Source: Rahnella victoriana (GTDB lineage: Bacteria > Pseudomonadota > Gammaproteobacteria > Enterobacterales > Enterobacteriaceae). From it: a DNA stretch of 64,000 bases. This document shows positions 18,229-26,374 of this stretch, piece by piece. The translations under genes and the position numbers were made by a program. The stretch covers positions 1 through 64,000 of the forward strand of contig NZ_SJOJ01000027.1 of the NCBI RefSeq assembly GCF_004330295.1. The letters are read 5' to 3'. The notes beneath the pieces are model-generated. The model worked only from the letters and a program-made list of their open reading frames with translations. It was not told the origin of the DNA and searched no databases. Each line of letters starts with the position of its first letter. Within the stretch, counting starts at the first letter, position 1.

Positions 18229-18897
18229 TTAACCGGCATAAGGTTTGCCGAGATGTTTTTCGAGGCGACGCTGTAACTCACTGAAAATGATGGTCAGCGC
18301 CCAGTAGACCAGTGCCACGGCGAAATACGCTTCGAAGAATTTCAGCGATTCTGTGGCCACCATTTTTCCGGCGGCCAGCAGCTCGCTGACGCCTAATGTG
18401 AACGCCAGCGAAGAGTTCTTGATCAGGCCGATATACACGTTGCCGGTCGCCGGGATCGCATTGCGGCAGGCTTGCGGAAACAGGATACGGCGGGAAGCGG
18501 TAAACATGCTTAGCCCGGAGGCCAGCGAGGCTTCCAGTTGCCCTTTATCAACAGAGTCGATGGCGGCACGGAAGATTTCCGCCAGATAGGCGGACGTGTT
18601 TAAGCTTAAACCGAGGATCACTGCATTCATGGCACTCAGCGAATTCATTGAAGGAATAATTTGCGGCAGCCCGAAATAAATAATCAATAATTGCACCAGT
18701 ACCGGTGTGCCGCGAAAGAAGGAAATATACAGGTGTGCAAACGCTGCGGGTATTTTACCGGCCCGGAGTAACAGGGCGAAAATAATCCCCAGTACGGTCG
18801 CCAGTAAAATGGAAAGCAATGAAATCAGCAAGGTCACGGGAAGATAAACGAGGATCTGCGGAATAACGCCGAGCATATAAGGAAAATCAAAATTCAT
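18229..18897 (-). CDS. Amino acid ABC transporter permease (TcyL/YecS-like)
   Basis: This 222-residue permease carries FFRGTPVLVQLLIIYFGLPQI near residue 60 and an EAA loop (EASLASGLSMFTASRRILFPQACRNAIP). A single permease gene implies a homodimeric channel, as in the E. coli cystine transporter. It lies 24 bp after the ATPase gene and 16 bp before the binding-protein gene on the minus strand. Confidence 0.88.
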   Translation of the reverse strand: MNFDFPYMLGVIPQILVYLPVTLLISLLSILLATVLGIIFALLLRAGKIPAAFAHLYISFFRGTPVLVQLLIIYFGLPQIIPSMNSLSAMNAVILGLSLNTSAYLAEIFRAAIDSVDKGQLEASLASGLSMFTASRRILFPQACRNAIPATGNVYIGLIKNSSLAFTLGVSELLAAGKMVATESLKFFEAYFAVALVYWALTIIFSELQRRLEKHLGKPYAG

Positions 18898-18921
18898 TGT
18901 GCAAAGTTCCGTGTACGGCCA

Positions 18922-19653
18922 TCAGGCAAAATCATGTAAGAAAGAACGGGTACGCTTCCCGGAAGCGGTCTGGAATATTTTTGCCGGTTCGCCTTGTTCG
19001 ATAATTTGCCCGTGCTCCATGAAAAATATCCGGTCAGAAACATCCCGTGCAAAGCCCATTTCATGCGTCACGATCATCATGGTTAAGTCGCGCCCGGCCA
19101 GCCCTTCAATCAGGTTCAGGACTTCACGGCGCATTTCGGGATCCAGCGAAGACGTGGGTTCATCAAATAAAATGACCTGCGGATCAACGGCCATGGCGCG
19201 GGCGATGCCGACGCGCTGCTGTTGCCCGCCGGAGAGTGTGCCGGGATAAGCCGCCGCTTTGTGCGCCAGACCTACCTGCGCAAGCAATTCCTGACCCCGT
19301 TCGCCGGCCTGCGCTTTAGTCAGTTTTTGCGTAAAACGTAAAATCTCCGTGATATTTTCCAGCGCGGTTTTATTTTTAAATAAATTGTAGTGCTGAAAAA
19401 CCATCGACGTCTGGCGGCGAAAACCGGCGGTTTGTTTGCGGGTGAGCGTTGCGGCGTTTATGTGTTTATCACCAATCTGGATCTGGCCGGAATCCGGCCT
19501 GACCAACAAATTCAGCGAACGTAACAGAGTGGATTTCCCGGAACCGGAAGGGCCTATTACTGATACCACTTCCCCTTTATTCACCGTGAAATTAATATCC
19601 GACAGGGCAGGGAATTGGTTAAATGATTTATTCAATCCGCTGACAGTGATCAT
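18922..19653 (-). CDS. Amino acid ABC transporter ATP-binding protein (TcyN/YecC-like)
   Basis: This 243-residue ATPase shows Walker [10 protein letters not shown], signature LSGGQQQR, Walker [16 protein letters not shown] and the switch segment IVTHEMGFARDVSD. It is the first gene of the minus-strand operon. The promoter should lie in the AT-rich stretch 19660-19740, but no sharp -35/-10 pair can be assigned by eye. Confidence 0.9.
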   Translation of the reverse strand: MITVSGLNKSFNQFPALSDINFTVNKGEVVSVIGPSGSGKSTLLRSLNLLVRPDSGQIQIGDKHINAATLTRKQTAGFRRQTSMVFQHYNLFKNKTALENITEILRFTQKLTKAQAGERGQELLAQVGLAHKAAAYPGTLSGGQQQRVGIARAMAVDPQVILFDEPTSSLDPEMRREVLNLIEGLAGRDLTMMIVTHEMGFARDVSDRIFFMEHGQIIEQGEPAKIFQTASGKRTRSFLHDFA

Positions 19654-20015
19654 GTGTGCTCCCGCTGGTTAATATAAATAACGCGCATATTTCCTTAAAA
19701 GAATATTAACTTTTCGGTCGCCTGCGACAAATGCTTTAAATCGCTAACGATATGCGGGGCGTAATATTATGCCGGTGTGAACTGACAACCGGCAGCGCAT
19801 CAATCAGCTTTTCCGTCCACGGATGGACAGGGCGGTGGAACACCTCATCGAATTTTCCGTGCTAAAGGTCAACACCTTGGGTTGCCACCCAAACTGGCCT
19901 TAAGAGGCGCCTGTCGCCGCGCCCCTTGAGAATCCCGGGCTCTTTTACTGCGTGCTCCGCTCGCTGGCTATGTTTCAGGTATCGCAGTGACAGGCTGGAA
20001 ATCTTGCCGCTGCGC

Positions 20016-20202
20016 GGTTCCTTCTCTCGGTCCTGGAGCCTTGGGGTCTCCAGGCCGCTCCGTTCAGCAAGCTTTCTGAATCGCCCGCACGATCATAAAT
20101 TCAAAGACAGACTTTTTATCTTTTAGAAAAGTTGATTGGCGTGCTCAAAATTCAGCTGAACGGAGCGGCTTCAAGACCTATGGCTTGAAGACCGAGAGAA
20201 GG
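20016..20202. repeat. Large nested inverted repeat (cruciform-forming pair of REP-like units)
   Basis: The outer arms pair perfectly: CCTTCTCTCGGT (20020-20031) with 20191-20202, and CCGCTCCGTTCAGC (20055-20068) with 20155-20168. Between these blocks each arm has its own small palindrome: CCTGGAG...CTCCAGG (20032-20054) on the left and CTTCAAG...CTTGAAG (20169-20190) on the right. The two inner palindromes differ in sequence, but each remains perfectly self-complementary. It looks like two inverted copies of one structured repeat unit. Confidence 0.75.
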
Positions 20203-20482
20203 TAGTGCGAAGCACCTGGATTTGCGCCACTCACTATTGCACCAGAACATGTCCGTCATACCCGCGACAGCGCGCAGTGAAAAAGCGCGGAGTCCAGAGG
20301 CCCGCGCGTTACCGGGTCTCTGGTCGGTGTGGGCCGACGCCCACGACCTTGACCTTAATATCTTGATTTTAAAACGTCAGCGCGGTATCCCGCACGCCGA
20401 TGCTATCGAAGAGCGTTACCGCGCCGGTGTGCTGGACGTGATTTCCCTGCACGGGCTGGGGCAGGCGGATCAGGAAGATTTG

Positions 20483-20504
20483 CTCCTCCTCCTGCGAAGG
20501 GGGA
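20483..20504. repeat. Fragment of the GC-rich palindromic repeat
   Basis: CTCCTCCTCCTGCGAAGGGG matches the left end hairpin of the repeat family seen at 2-127 with one substitution, and nothing further of the element follows. It is a decayed end, consistent with rearrangement in this gene-poor stretch. Confidence 0.55.
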
Positions 20505-20758
20505 ACCGATCTGCCGGGAGATGTAAAAAATAACCCGGCGAACTGAATGCGATAACAGGCGGGTGACGAGGCTTCTTCTTATTACAACACTTATTAAAAT
20601 GTTCAGGTAATAAGATTACCGGTATGGCTAAACCTGTTAAGTAATATTGATTTTTTATTGAGTTTGATCAATAAATCGACAGTCCAATAATAGACTTTAA
20701 AATTTTAAAGCATATAAAGAGAAAACAGGACTGGCTCTGTAAAAATCAAGGAAAAGAG

Positions 20759-21070
20759 ATGAAGGGAAAATGGGCGAATTATTTAATATCGCAGGTTAAA
20801 TATAACGATCAGCATACTCACATTATCAATGTGGTGGTGCATGAGGATCTGGGAAATGCCGTTGGCGATGCGGTATTACAACCCCGGCAGTGGGTCATCT
20901 CTATGATTGATAATGACTATAGTTTCTGCACCGCGTTACAGAACAATCATGGCAAATGGGTAAGAGGACGAATAGTGGTGGCGGATCGGGTAATGGGCAA
21001 CGATTACCTCACCACTCTCGCTGACGGGCAAGCCATAGATAACTTAGAAAACCTTCCTGAATATTTCTGA
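20759..21070 (+). CDS. DUF3892 domain protein
   Basis: This 103-residue cytoplasmic protein has no signal or membrane segment. The pattern of an early ISQVKY...HIINVVV segment, a central WVISMIDND, then GKWVRGRIVVADRV and a final DNLENLPEY matches the DUF3892 family, whose function is unknown. A good ribosome site (AAGGAAAAGAG) precedes the ATG. It stands alone on the plus strand between the repeat-rich region and a convergent acetyltransferase gene, with a hairpin downstream. Confidence 0.7.
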   Translation: MKGKWANYLISQVKYNDQHTHIINVVVHEDLGNAVGDAVLQPRQWVISMIDNDYSFCTALQNNHGKWVRGRIVVADRVMGNDYLTTLADGQAIDNLENLPEYF

Positions 21071-21089
21071 TATTCATTTTGGTCTTAAC

Positions 21090-21120
21090 AGACAGGTGCG
21101 CAAAAATACAGCACCTGTCT
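21090..21120. terminator. Probable terminator hairpin between convergent genes
   Basis: AGACAGGTGC (21090-21099) pairs perfectly with GCACCTGTCT (21111-21120) over a loop of 11 bases. The T-tract is weak on both sides. The position between the ends of the DUF3892 gene and the acetyltransferase gene supports a terminator role. Confidence 0.55.
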
Positions 21121-21187
21121 GTTATCACCGGCAACAAAACCCATATTACGGCAAATCTTAACCTCTCGGTTTATTATTCCCCCGGCG

Positions 21188-21748
21188 TTAAACCAGCGTC
21201 CGTAATTCAGCAACAGAGCGAACCAGCGGTGCCTGCTCGTGCGCTTCAAATGCCTGTTGATTGAGAATTTTGCGCAGATACACCAGTTCGACACCCAGCG
21301 GGTTAGTCGCAGTATGAAACGGCTCATAGCCGCGCCGCTGATACAGACCGGTCAGCCACGGATGTTTCACCGCCGTCGCCAGATACACCGCCGGTGATTT
21401 CAGTGTGTCGCGTAAAAATGTTTCTTCGACGTAGCGGATAATTTCATTGCCCAGCCCCTGACCTTTGGCGTGTTCCGCCACCGCAAACCAGTGCACAAAC
21501 GGCCATGGCGCAAGATGGTTTTTGGCCGGTGTCCACAAAAAACGGGTGGTCAGCGTGGCCGTCAGTTCGCCGTCTTTCTCCAGCACATAGGTGGTTTCAT
21601 TGCGGATAACATCCCGCACATCCTCCACGCTTGCGCGGGTGATGGTGAAATGAATGCCATGTTCCAGCAACGGCGCGTACGCCTTTTGCAAAAGACGGTG
21701 CAACGCCGCCGCTTCAGACTCGTGCGCAAGGCGGATCAGGTGGCTCAT
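21188..21748 (-). CDS. GNAT-family N-acetyltransferase
   Basis: This 186-residue protein of the GCN5-related acetyltransferase fold has WFAVAEHAKGQGLGNEII as the acetyl-CoA binding motif A (R/Q-x-x-G-x-G/A type). A late YQRRGYEPFHTA segment is typical of motif B. The substrate cannot be predicted. The ATG has AGGAACC upstream. It is a single gene on the minus strand, followed downstream by the shared hairpin at 21090-21120. Confidence 0.8.
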   Translation of the reverse strand: MSHLIRLAHESEAAALHRLLQKAYAPLLEHGIHFTITRASVEDVRDVIRNETTYVLEKDGELTATLTTRFLWTPAKNHLAPWPFVHWFAVAEHAKGQGLGNEIIRYVEETFLRDTLKSPAVYLATAVKHPWLTGLYQRRGYEPFHTATNPLGVELVYLRKILNQQAFEAHEQAPLVRSVAELRTLV

Positions 21749-21906
21749 GTTCGGTTCCTATTGTTGGCAGCAGAGCGTTATCCCCGATTATTAAAGTCAG
21801 GAACCAGAGATGTAAAACAACAATAGTTGCTATGGAGTTGCGGGAGATGGAATAGGGGGCTGGCCGCCCCCATGCTCCCCGGGCTCTTCAGCGGGACATC
21901 CCGTCC

Positions 21907-22260
21907 TTATGAACCTTCGAGGTAGTCATTAAAACGCCTGCGCCAGTGTCCCGGTGAAATATGGTATTTACGGGAAAACGCCCGGGTGAATGACTGCTGC
22001 GAATCGAAACCATAACGGTGAGAAATATCGACAATAGAATCAGTATTTCTGACTAAATCGCAGGCAGCACTTTCAAGTTTTTTGTCGCGGATATAATTTG
22101 CAATAGTTTGTTCTGTTTTCTCGTGGAAGACGCGTTGCAAATGCCATTTTGAATAGCCAGATTTCTCGGCGACATCATTTATCTTCAGCGGTTTATCTAT
22201 ATTGTCGTCAATCCATAGCATGATTGAACGAACGATCTCATCGCGTATCACCATCATCAT
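21907..22260 (-). CDS. MarA/SoxS/RamA-type AraC-family activator
   Basis: This ~117-residue protein consists only of the AraC-type double helix-turn-helix, without a ligand domain, like MarA, SoxS, RamA and PliA. Key matches are IDDNIDKPLKINDVAEKSG, the recognition helix YSKWHLQRVF, and YGFDSQQSFTRAFSRKY. I place the start at 22260 or 22254 behind GAGGC; an upstream frame to 22314 is less likely. Such proteins activate stress and multidrug-resistance genes and, in E. coli, the sRNA micF. A micF-like sRNA lies 170 bp upstream on the same strand. It is not clearly SoxS itself, since no soxR is adjacent. Confidence 0.85.
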   Translation of the reverse strand: MMMVIRDEIVRSIMLWIDDNIDKPLKINDVAEKSGYSKWHLQRVFHEKTEQTIANYIRDKKLESAACDLVRNTDSIVDISHRYGFDSQQSFTRAFSRKYHISPGHWRRRFNDYLEGS

Positions 22261-22430
22261 AGCCTCAGAGCATTTATCTATTTTCACTTGCAGTAAGAGA
22301 ATAACAGTAAACAAAACACTAATTTACCCGCCCCATCCTGATTAAACTCATGAGTGACGTTAATTAATGCGGGTCCCGCCTGAGGTAATATAAGTTTTTC
22401 TTATCCTGAAATAAGTTCATGAAAATGAAC

Positions 22431-22527
22431 AAAAAACCGAATACCAAGATATTCGGTTATATGAAAAGCATATAATTAAATTATAAATCAAACAGGCCAA
22501 TGAAAGCCAAAAATAATAATGAAGCAA
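22431..22527 (-). ncRNA. Probable MicF-like porin-regulating sRNA
   Basis: On the minus strand a ~95 nt AU-rich stretch ends in a perfect 9-bp terminator hairpin (AACCGAATA / TATTCGGTT, 22435-22458) followed by six T's. Its likely 5' end reads TTGCTTCATTATTATTTTT. E. coli MicF is 93 nt, starts GCTATCATCATTAAC, ends in a hairpin closing ATTCGGTTTTTT, and is divergent from a porin gene (ompC). Here the sRNA is likewise divergent from a porin. Its 5' segment can pair with AUGAUGAAGCA at the porin start codon (11 bp, one G-U). No good -10/-35 was assigned. Confidence 0.6.
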
Positions 22528-22793
22528 CTCAACGTAACCGATTGCCCGCAAGCAAGGATTATCAAAATGTGCGATTTGAGTTAAGGGCTGAGATATTTAT
22601 CAATCTGTGCTGACAAAATAAAACATTTATTTACACCCTGAGTTTAAAAATGATAAATCAAATGCGCAGCGTTTTTACTGCCTTGAGAAATAATCATTAC
22701 AGGGGCCATAAGTGATAGTAAAGGCCCGAAACTTTATTTTGCCTAAAGCTCGATAAATAAGCAGTGGCGAGTTATCAATCATTGAGGGTTATG
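22528..22793 (+). promoter_or_regulatory. Long AT-rich porin upstream region
   Basis: This is a 266 bp AT-rich stretch without a gene, between the putative sRNA 5' end and the porin start. It should carry the divergent promoters and the OmpR sites expected for a general porin. TTTATTTACACCC near 22626 is a loose OmpR-like match, but I cannot assign individual sites. Length and composition resemble the long regulatory regions of ompC and ompF. Confidence 0.4.
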
Positions 22794-23918
22794 ATGAAGC
22801 ATAAAGCGATCTTTTTAGTGATGTCATCCGCATTACTTGCCGGTACGGCGCACGCAGCAGAAGTTTTCAATAAAGACGGCAATAAATTAGATATTTACGG
22901 TCTGGTGTCCGGCGAACATTATTTCTCCAAAGACAGCAGCATGGATGGCGACCAGACCTACGTCCGTCTGGGTTTTCGTGGTGAAACGCAGATCTCTGAC
23001 AATCTGACCGGTTACGGCCAGTGGCAGTCACAGTACGACGCCAGCAGCGCAGAAAGTGAAGATTCCACACCGCGCACCCGTTACGGTTTCGCGGGTCTGA
23101 AATTTGGTGATTACGGCTCCTTCGACTACGGCCGTAACCGTGGCGTGCTGTACGATTCCTTAGGCTTTACCGACATGCAGCCTGAGTTCGACGGCATGAC
23201 TTACGGTTCTGACCAGTTTATGTTCAGCCGCGCAAACGGTGTCGCGACTTACCGTGACAGCGGTTTCTACGGCCTGATTGATGGTCTGGATATTGCGATT
23301 CAGTATCAGGGTAAAAATGACGGCGGCGGTGAGCCGGGCGTGCGCAGCGTATTGCGTCAGAACGGCGACGGTTACGGCATGTCTGCCACCTACAATATTG
23401 GCGCAGGCGTCAGCATTGTCGGTGCCATGAGCAGCGCTGACCGTACCAATGAACAAAACAGCCGCACTAACGGCATCATGGGTAACGGCAAACGTGCTGA
23501 AGCGTATTCCGGTGCGATCAAGTATGACGCGCACGGCGTGTATTTAGGCGCGATGTATACCCAGGCGTATAATGCGTCCCGCTTCGGTTCTGTTTCTGAT
23601 GATACGGCGTACGGTTATGCCAATAAATCTCAGATCATGGAACTGTACGCCAGCTACCAGTTTGACTTCGGTCTGCAACCGTTCGTGGCGTATAACGTCA
23701 ACAAAGGGAAAGATCTGGGCCGTTCCGCCTCCGGTCGTAATTACGGCGATCAGGATCTGATCAAATATGTCGATTTCGGCGCGACGTATTACTTCAACAA
23801 AAACATCAATATGTTTGTTGATTACATGGTTAACCTGGTGGATGAAAACAGCTTTACCCGTGAAGCCGGTATCAGCACCGACGACGTGACCGCAGTCGGT
23901 ATTGTTTATCAGTTCTGA
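22794..23918 (+). CDS. OmpC/OmpF-type general porin
   Basis: This 374-residue outer-membrane trimeric porin has a Sec signal peptide [21 protein letters not shown] cleaved before [15 protein letters not shown], the universal enteric porin start. A loop-3 like segment ([25 protein letters not shown]) constricts the pore. The last strand ends in aromatic phenylalanine (VGIVYQF) for BamA recognition. I chose the ATG at 22794 for spacing to GAGGG; 22791 is the alternative. Sequence alone does not settle whether it is the ompC, ompF or ompN ortholog, and the MicF-like neighbour is reminiscent of ompC. A terminator follows at 23980. Confidence 0.92.
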   Translation: MKHKAIFLVMSSALLAGTAHAAEVFNKDGNKLDIYGLVSGEHYFSKDSSMDGDQTYVRLGFRGETQISDNLTGYGQWQSQYDASSAESEDSTPRTRYGFAGLKFGDYGSFDYGRNRGVLYDSLGFTDMQPEFDGMTYGSDQFMFSRANGVATYRDSGFYGLIDGLDIAIQYQGKNDGGGEPGVRSVLRQNGDGYGMSATYNIGAGVSIVGAMSSADRTNEQNSRTNGIMGNGKRAEAYSGAIKYDAHGVYLGAMYTQAYNASRFGSVSDDTAYGYANKSQIMELYASYQFDFGLQPFVAYNVNKGKDLGRSASGRNYGDQDLIKYVDFGATYYFNKNINMFVDYMVNLVDENSFTREAGISTDDVTAVGIVYQF

Positions 23919-23979
23919 TGCGGGGATCTGATGCAGGGATTCTGGCTGAAAACATAAGCCATCTCTGAGAAAGGATATA

Positions 23980-24001
23980 AAAGGCGACTCATGTCGCCTT
24001 T
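23980..24001. terminator. Bidirectional terminator between porin and chemoreceptor genes
   Basis: AAAGGCGAC (23980-23988) and GTCGCCTTT (23993-24001) form a perfect 9-bp stem with a TCAT loop, flanked by T's downstream and A's upstream. It serves the porin on the plus strand and the chemoreceptor on the minus strand. Confidence 0.88.
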
Positions 24002-24090
24002 ATTTGTCTTTACTCTCTGTACCCTGACATTATTTTCCCCTTCAGTGAAAATACCCTAATCTGTTATTTTGGATATTCAGGGAAATTAGC

Positions 24091-25641
24091 TCACGCCAGT
24101 TTAAACAACGACACCACTTGCTGCAGTTCCAGCGCCTGTTCGTTAAGTGAAGAGGTGGCCGCCGCGCCTTGTTCCACCAGCGCCGCATTTTGCTGCGTGA
24201 CCTGATCCATTTGCGTGACGGCAATATTCACCTGATGGATACCTTTGCTTTGTTCATTAGAGGCGTCGGAGATTTCAGAAATCAGATCCGACACATTGGC
24301 GATGGATTTCATCATCGCATGCATGGATTCACCGACCTGTGTGACCATCTTGCTGCCGTTGATGATCCTTTCCGTTGAGAGAGTGATCATCGTTTTAATC
24401 TCTTTCGCCGCGCTGGCACTGCTTTTCGCCAGTTGCCCCACTTCGGCAGCCACTACCGCAAATCCGCGACCTTGTTCACCGGCGCGGGCCGCTTCGACGG
24501 CGGCATTCAGCGCGAGAATGTTGGTCTGAAAAGCGATGCTCTCGATGGTGGAAATAATGTCACCCATTTTATCCACCTGATCATTAATCCCCTGCATGGT
24601 AGACACGGTGCTGTCGACCGTTTTGGTGGTGTTCTGCGACAATGAACGGGTGTCAGCGGCCAGATCCCGCGCCTGCCGGGCGTTATCGGCATTCAGTTTT
24701 ACCGTCGAGGTCAGTTGCTCCATGCTGGCGGCGGTTTCCTGTAGGGAAGATGCTTGTTCTTCCGTGCGGCGGGACAGGTCATCGTTACCTTGTGAGATTT
24801 CCTGCGATGCCAGTTGCATCTGATCTGCGCCACGGCGCACGTCACCGACAATTTCCGCCAGCCGGTGCTGCATTCTTGCCATTGTTGCCAGCAGGCTGTT
24901 GTTGTCTCCGGCCTGCAAACAGATCGCCGTATTCAAATTGCCGTCGGCGATATGTTCGATAATCTCGCGGGCATACATCGGATCACCGCCCAGACTGCGC
25001 CGGGTCGAACGCATGGTCAGCAGCATCACGGCAGAGACTGCCAGACCGACCAGCAGGATCATGGTGAAATATTGCAGCAGGCTGTTATAGAACACGGTCT
25101 GCACATCGTTGAGGAATACCCCCGAACAGATATACCAGTCCCAGTCGGGATATTTACTGACATAACTGACTTTGTCAGCAGGCTTGCCGGTATCCGGCAA
25201 ATTGCTGACATAATTCACGAAGCCACCGCCGGCATTGCCAGTTTTGAGGAATGCCTGATAATAGAACAGGCCATTGCTGTCAGTGCGATCTTTCACGCTC
25301 TGATTTTCCAGCTTCGCGAGGGACTGATTGCCGATCATCCGTAAGGTCAGGTTGCTGTCAAACACAAACAGATAGCCGTCCTTGCCGTATTTCATCGATT
25401 TCAGTTTTGCCAGCGCCTGCTTCTGTGCCTCGGCTGGCGACATCGCGCCTTTCGCGGCCTGCCCGGCATAATCTGCCACCAACGCCTGCGCGGCCTGTAC
25501 CATATTTCTGACGCCATCTTCCCGCTCTTTCAGCATCACATTACGGCCTTCAAAGGCCGACCATGTTCCCAGCACCAGCAAACCCACCAGTGCCATGGCT
25601 AACGCGATGCGTAATCTACCCATAAATCCTATGCTTCTCAT
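24091..25641 (-). CDS. Methyl-accepting chemotaxis protein with a Cache sensor
   Basis: This 516-residue inner-membrane chemoreceptor has TM1 near residues 12-32 and a periplasmic single-Cache (sCache_2/DUF) sensor with KSMKYGKDGYLFVFD and YPDWDWYICSGVFLNDV. TM2 lies near 190-210, followed by HAMP and a long cytoplasmic coiled coil. The hairpin tip contains ESIAFQTNILALNAAVEAARAG and EQGRGFAVVAAEV. It ends LFKLA, without the NWETF pentapeptide that tethers CheR. The start at 25641 has AAGGAAACAGGC upstream, eight residues inside the longest frame. The ligand is unknown; such Cache sensors often bind small carboxylates. A sigma-28-like promoter lies upstream. Confidence 0.92.
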   Translation of the reverse strand: MRSIGFMGRLRIALAMALVGLLVLGTWSAFEGRNVMLKEREDGVRNMVQAAQALVADYAGQAAKGAMSPAEAQKQALAKLKSMKYGKDGYLFVFDSNLTLRMIGNQSLAKLENQSVKDRTDSNGLFYYQAFLKTGNAGGGFVNYVSNLPDTGKPADKVSYVSKYPDWDWYICSGVFLNDVQTVFYNSLLQYFTMILLVGLAVSAVMLLTMRSTRRSLGGDPMYAREIIEHIADGNLNTAICLQAGDNNSLLATMARMQHRLAEIVGDVRRGADQMQLASQEISQGNDDLSRRTEEQASSLQETAASMEQLTSTVKLNADNARQARDLAADTRSLSQNTTKTVDSTVSTMQGINDQVDKMGDIISTIESIAFQTNILALNAAVEAARAGEQGRGFAVVAAEVGQLAKSSASAAKEIKTMITLSTERIINGSKMVTQVGESMHAMMKSIANVSDLISEISDASNEQSKGIHQVNIAVTQMDQVTQQNAALVEQGAAATSSLNEQALELQQVVSLFKLA

Positions 25642-25680
25642 GCCTGTTTCCTTAAAACCTTTCACATAGTAGTGACTTTA

Positions 25681-25708
25681 CTAACGGCATGAGAATACGA
25701 AACATTGA
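25681..25708 (-). promoter_or_regulatory. Possible FliA (sigma-28) promoter of the chemoreceptor gene
   Basis: On the minus strand TCAATGTT is followed after 12 bp by GCCGTTAG, against the sigma-28 consensus TAAAGTTT-N11-GCCGATAA. The -10 half matches at six of eight positions and the distance to the ATG is about 40 bp. Chemoreceptor genes are usually in the flagellar late class, which supports the call. Confidence 0.45.
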
Positions 25709-25807
25709 CGCACGAAATGCATCAAAATGTTTCAATATCAAATGTTTAATGCATTATCAGTTAGTTAGCTAACGAAAATCAGAGGGTTTTAAGGGGAGGG
25801 CGGGATA

Positions 25808-25834
25808 AGAAAGGGCGCCTGAACAGCGCCCTGA
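25808..25834 (-). terminator. Terminator after the Ner/Nlp-like gene
   Basis: AGGGCGC (25812-25818) pairs with GCGCCCT (25826-25832) around CTGAACA. On the minus strand it is followed by TTTCTT. It lies 14 bp past the stop codon of the regulator gene. Confidence 0.75.
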
Positions 25835-25845
25835 AAGGTCTGCTG

Positions 25846-26121
25846 CTATTCGTCACAAAGAATAACTTTTTTCTTCGAGCGCATAGGCCTGTCGATAAAC
25901 GTCATGGTCTTGGGATCATAATACCGGCTTGGCCAGATGACGCAGGCGGGGACGCCGACGGCCTGACTGATCAGTAATTCACCTTTTGGCCACGGACGGG
26001 AAAGTGCATTAGACAGGGTGGAAGAACATAAACCCGCCGCACGCGAAACGGCGGACAGGGTGGTGCCTTTCTTACGCAGCGCCGCAATAATGTCAGCGGG
26101 ATGCCAGTCTTTACTTTTCAC
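25846..26121 (-). CDS. Ner/Nlp (SfsB)-type winged-helix transcription regulator
   Basis: This ~91-residue protein has KSKDWHPADIIAALRKKGTTLSAVSRAAG, the start typical of Mu Ner and the E. coli Nlp/SfsB proteins. It continues with the helix-turn-helix SSTLSNALSRPWPKGELLISQAVGVPACVIWPSRY and a basic tail. The GTG at 26121 follows GGAGGGCGG; a TTG at 26157 would add 12 residues but lacks a ribosome site. Its start overlaps the end of a small leader ORF, so it is probably translated by coupling. Upstream lies an antisense-RNA immunity-like leader. Ner proteins repress phage early genes; Nlp is a phage-derived cellular regulator. Its target may be its own operator at 26375-26397. Confidence 0.8.
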   Translation of the reverse strand: MKSKDWHPADIIAALRKKGTTLSAVSRAAGLCSSTLSNALSRPWPKGELLISQAVGVPACVIWPSRYYDPKTMTFIDRPMRSKKKVILCDE

Positions 26122-26194
26122 GGTTCCGCCCTCCGCTGGCTGGTTGAACGCAAGCAATAAAGGGCAGGAAAGTGGGGTCGCGTGATAATTTCAT
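26111..26194 (-). CDS. 27-residue leader ORF coupled to the Ner/Nlp-like gene (Icd-like position)
   Basis: ATG at 26194 is preceded by a strong CGGAGAT ribosome site. The ORF encodes 27 residues (MKLSRDPTFLPFIAC...) and ends with TAA at 26113-26111, overlapping the GTG start of the regulator gene (26121) by 11 bases. The ribosome site lies inside TCACATCGGA, which is exactly complementary to the loop of the upstream RNA hairpin. The layout matches the icd leader ORF of phage P1/P7, whose translation is blocked by C4 RNA and is coupled to the next gene. Coding is inferred from the ribosome site and layout; no family is recognised. Confidence 0.6.
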   Translation of the reverse strand: MKLSRDPTFLPFIACVQPASGGRNREK

Positions 26195-26215
26195 TGTGTA
26201 TCTCCGATGTGATTA

Positions 26216-26300
26216 AAAACCCCCCACCGGAGCTGCGAAACTCTTGGGTGGCGGCTCAGACAAGGTTCGCAGTACCGGTCACATCGGAAACCGGCCAGCC
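26216..26300 (-). ncRNA. C4-type antisense RNA (P1 C4 / P4 CI-like)
   Basis: The minus-strand RNA folds with CCGGT (26294-26290) pairing with ACCGG (26279-26275). This exposes the loop TTCCGATGTG, complementary to the ribosome site of the following leader ORF. A second helix pairs CTGCGAA (26272-26266) with TTCGCAG (26239-26233). CCACC (26251-26247) can pair with GGTGG (26228-26224), giving a pseudoknot or alternative fold, followed by GGGG and a run of T's that looks like a terminator. In P1 and P4 such an RNA is processed from the leader and blocks downstream expression. Confidence 0.65.
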
Positions 26301-26374
26301 CGTAAGCTGCCCCGCCAGAGCCACCATAGTTGTACAAATACCGATCATTTGTATCTGACAGGTGTGCCGAGGCC

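Larger units (their letters stand above)
19654..20758. other. Gene-poor 1.1 kb region of hairpin repeats and remnant sequence
   Basis: No convincing gene lies here. It contains a chain of inverted repeats: TTGGGT-TGCC-ACCCAA at 19877-19892, CTTAAGAGGCGC with GCGCCCCTTGAG at 19899-19930, and the larger element at 20016-20202. A piece of the GC-rich repeat family lies at 20483-20504. An open frame at 20222-20533 (LDLNILILKRQRG...) matches nothing I recognise and has no ribosome site, so it may be a gene remnant. The last ~200 bp is AT-rich and is probably the promoter region of the DUF3892 gene. Confidence 0.6.

Noticed and set aside
20222-20533. 103-codon open frame in the repeat-rich region
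   Set aside because: No ribosome site, starts in repetitive sequence and ends inside a repeat fragment; no recognised domain. Possibly a remnant but not supportable as a gene.
21855-21871. GGGGGC/GCCCCC hairpin between the AraC-type and GNAT genes
   Set aside because: Perfect 6-bp stem, but no T-run on either strand; could not be assigned as a terminator.
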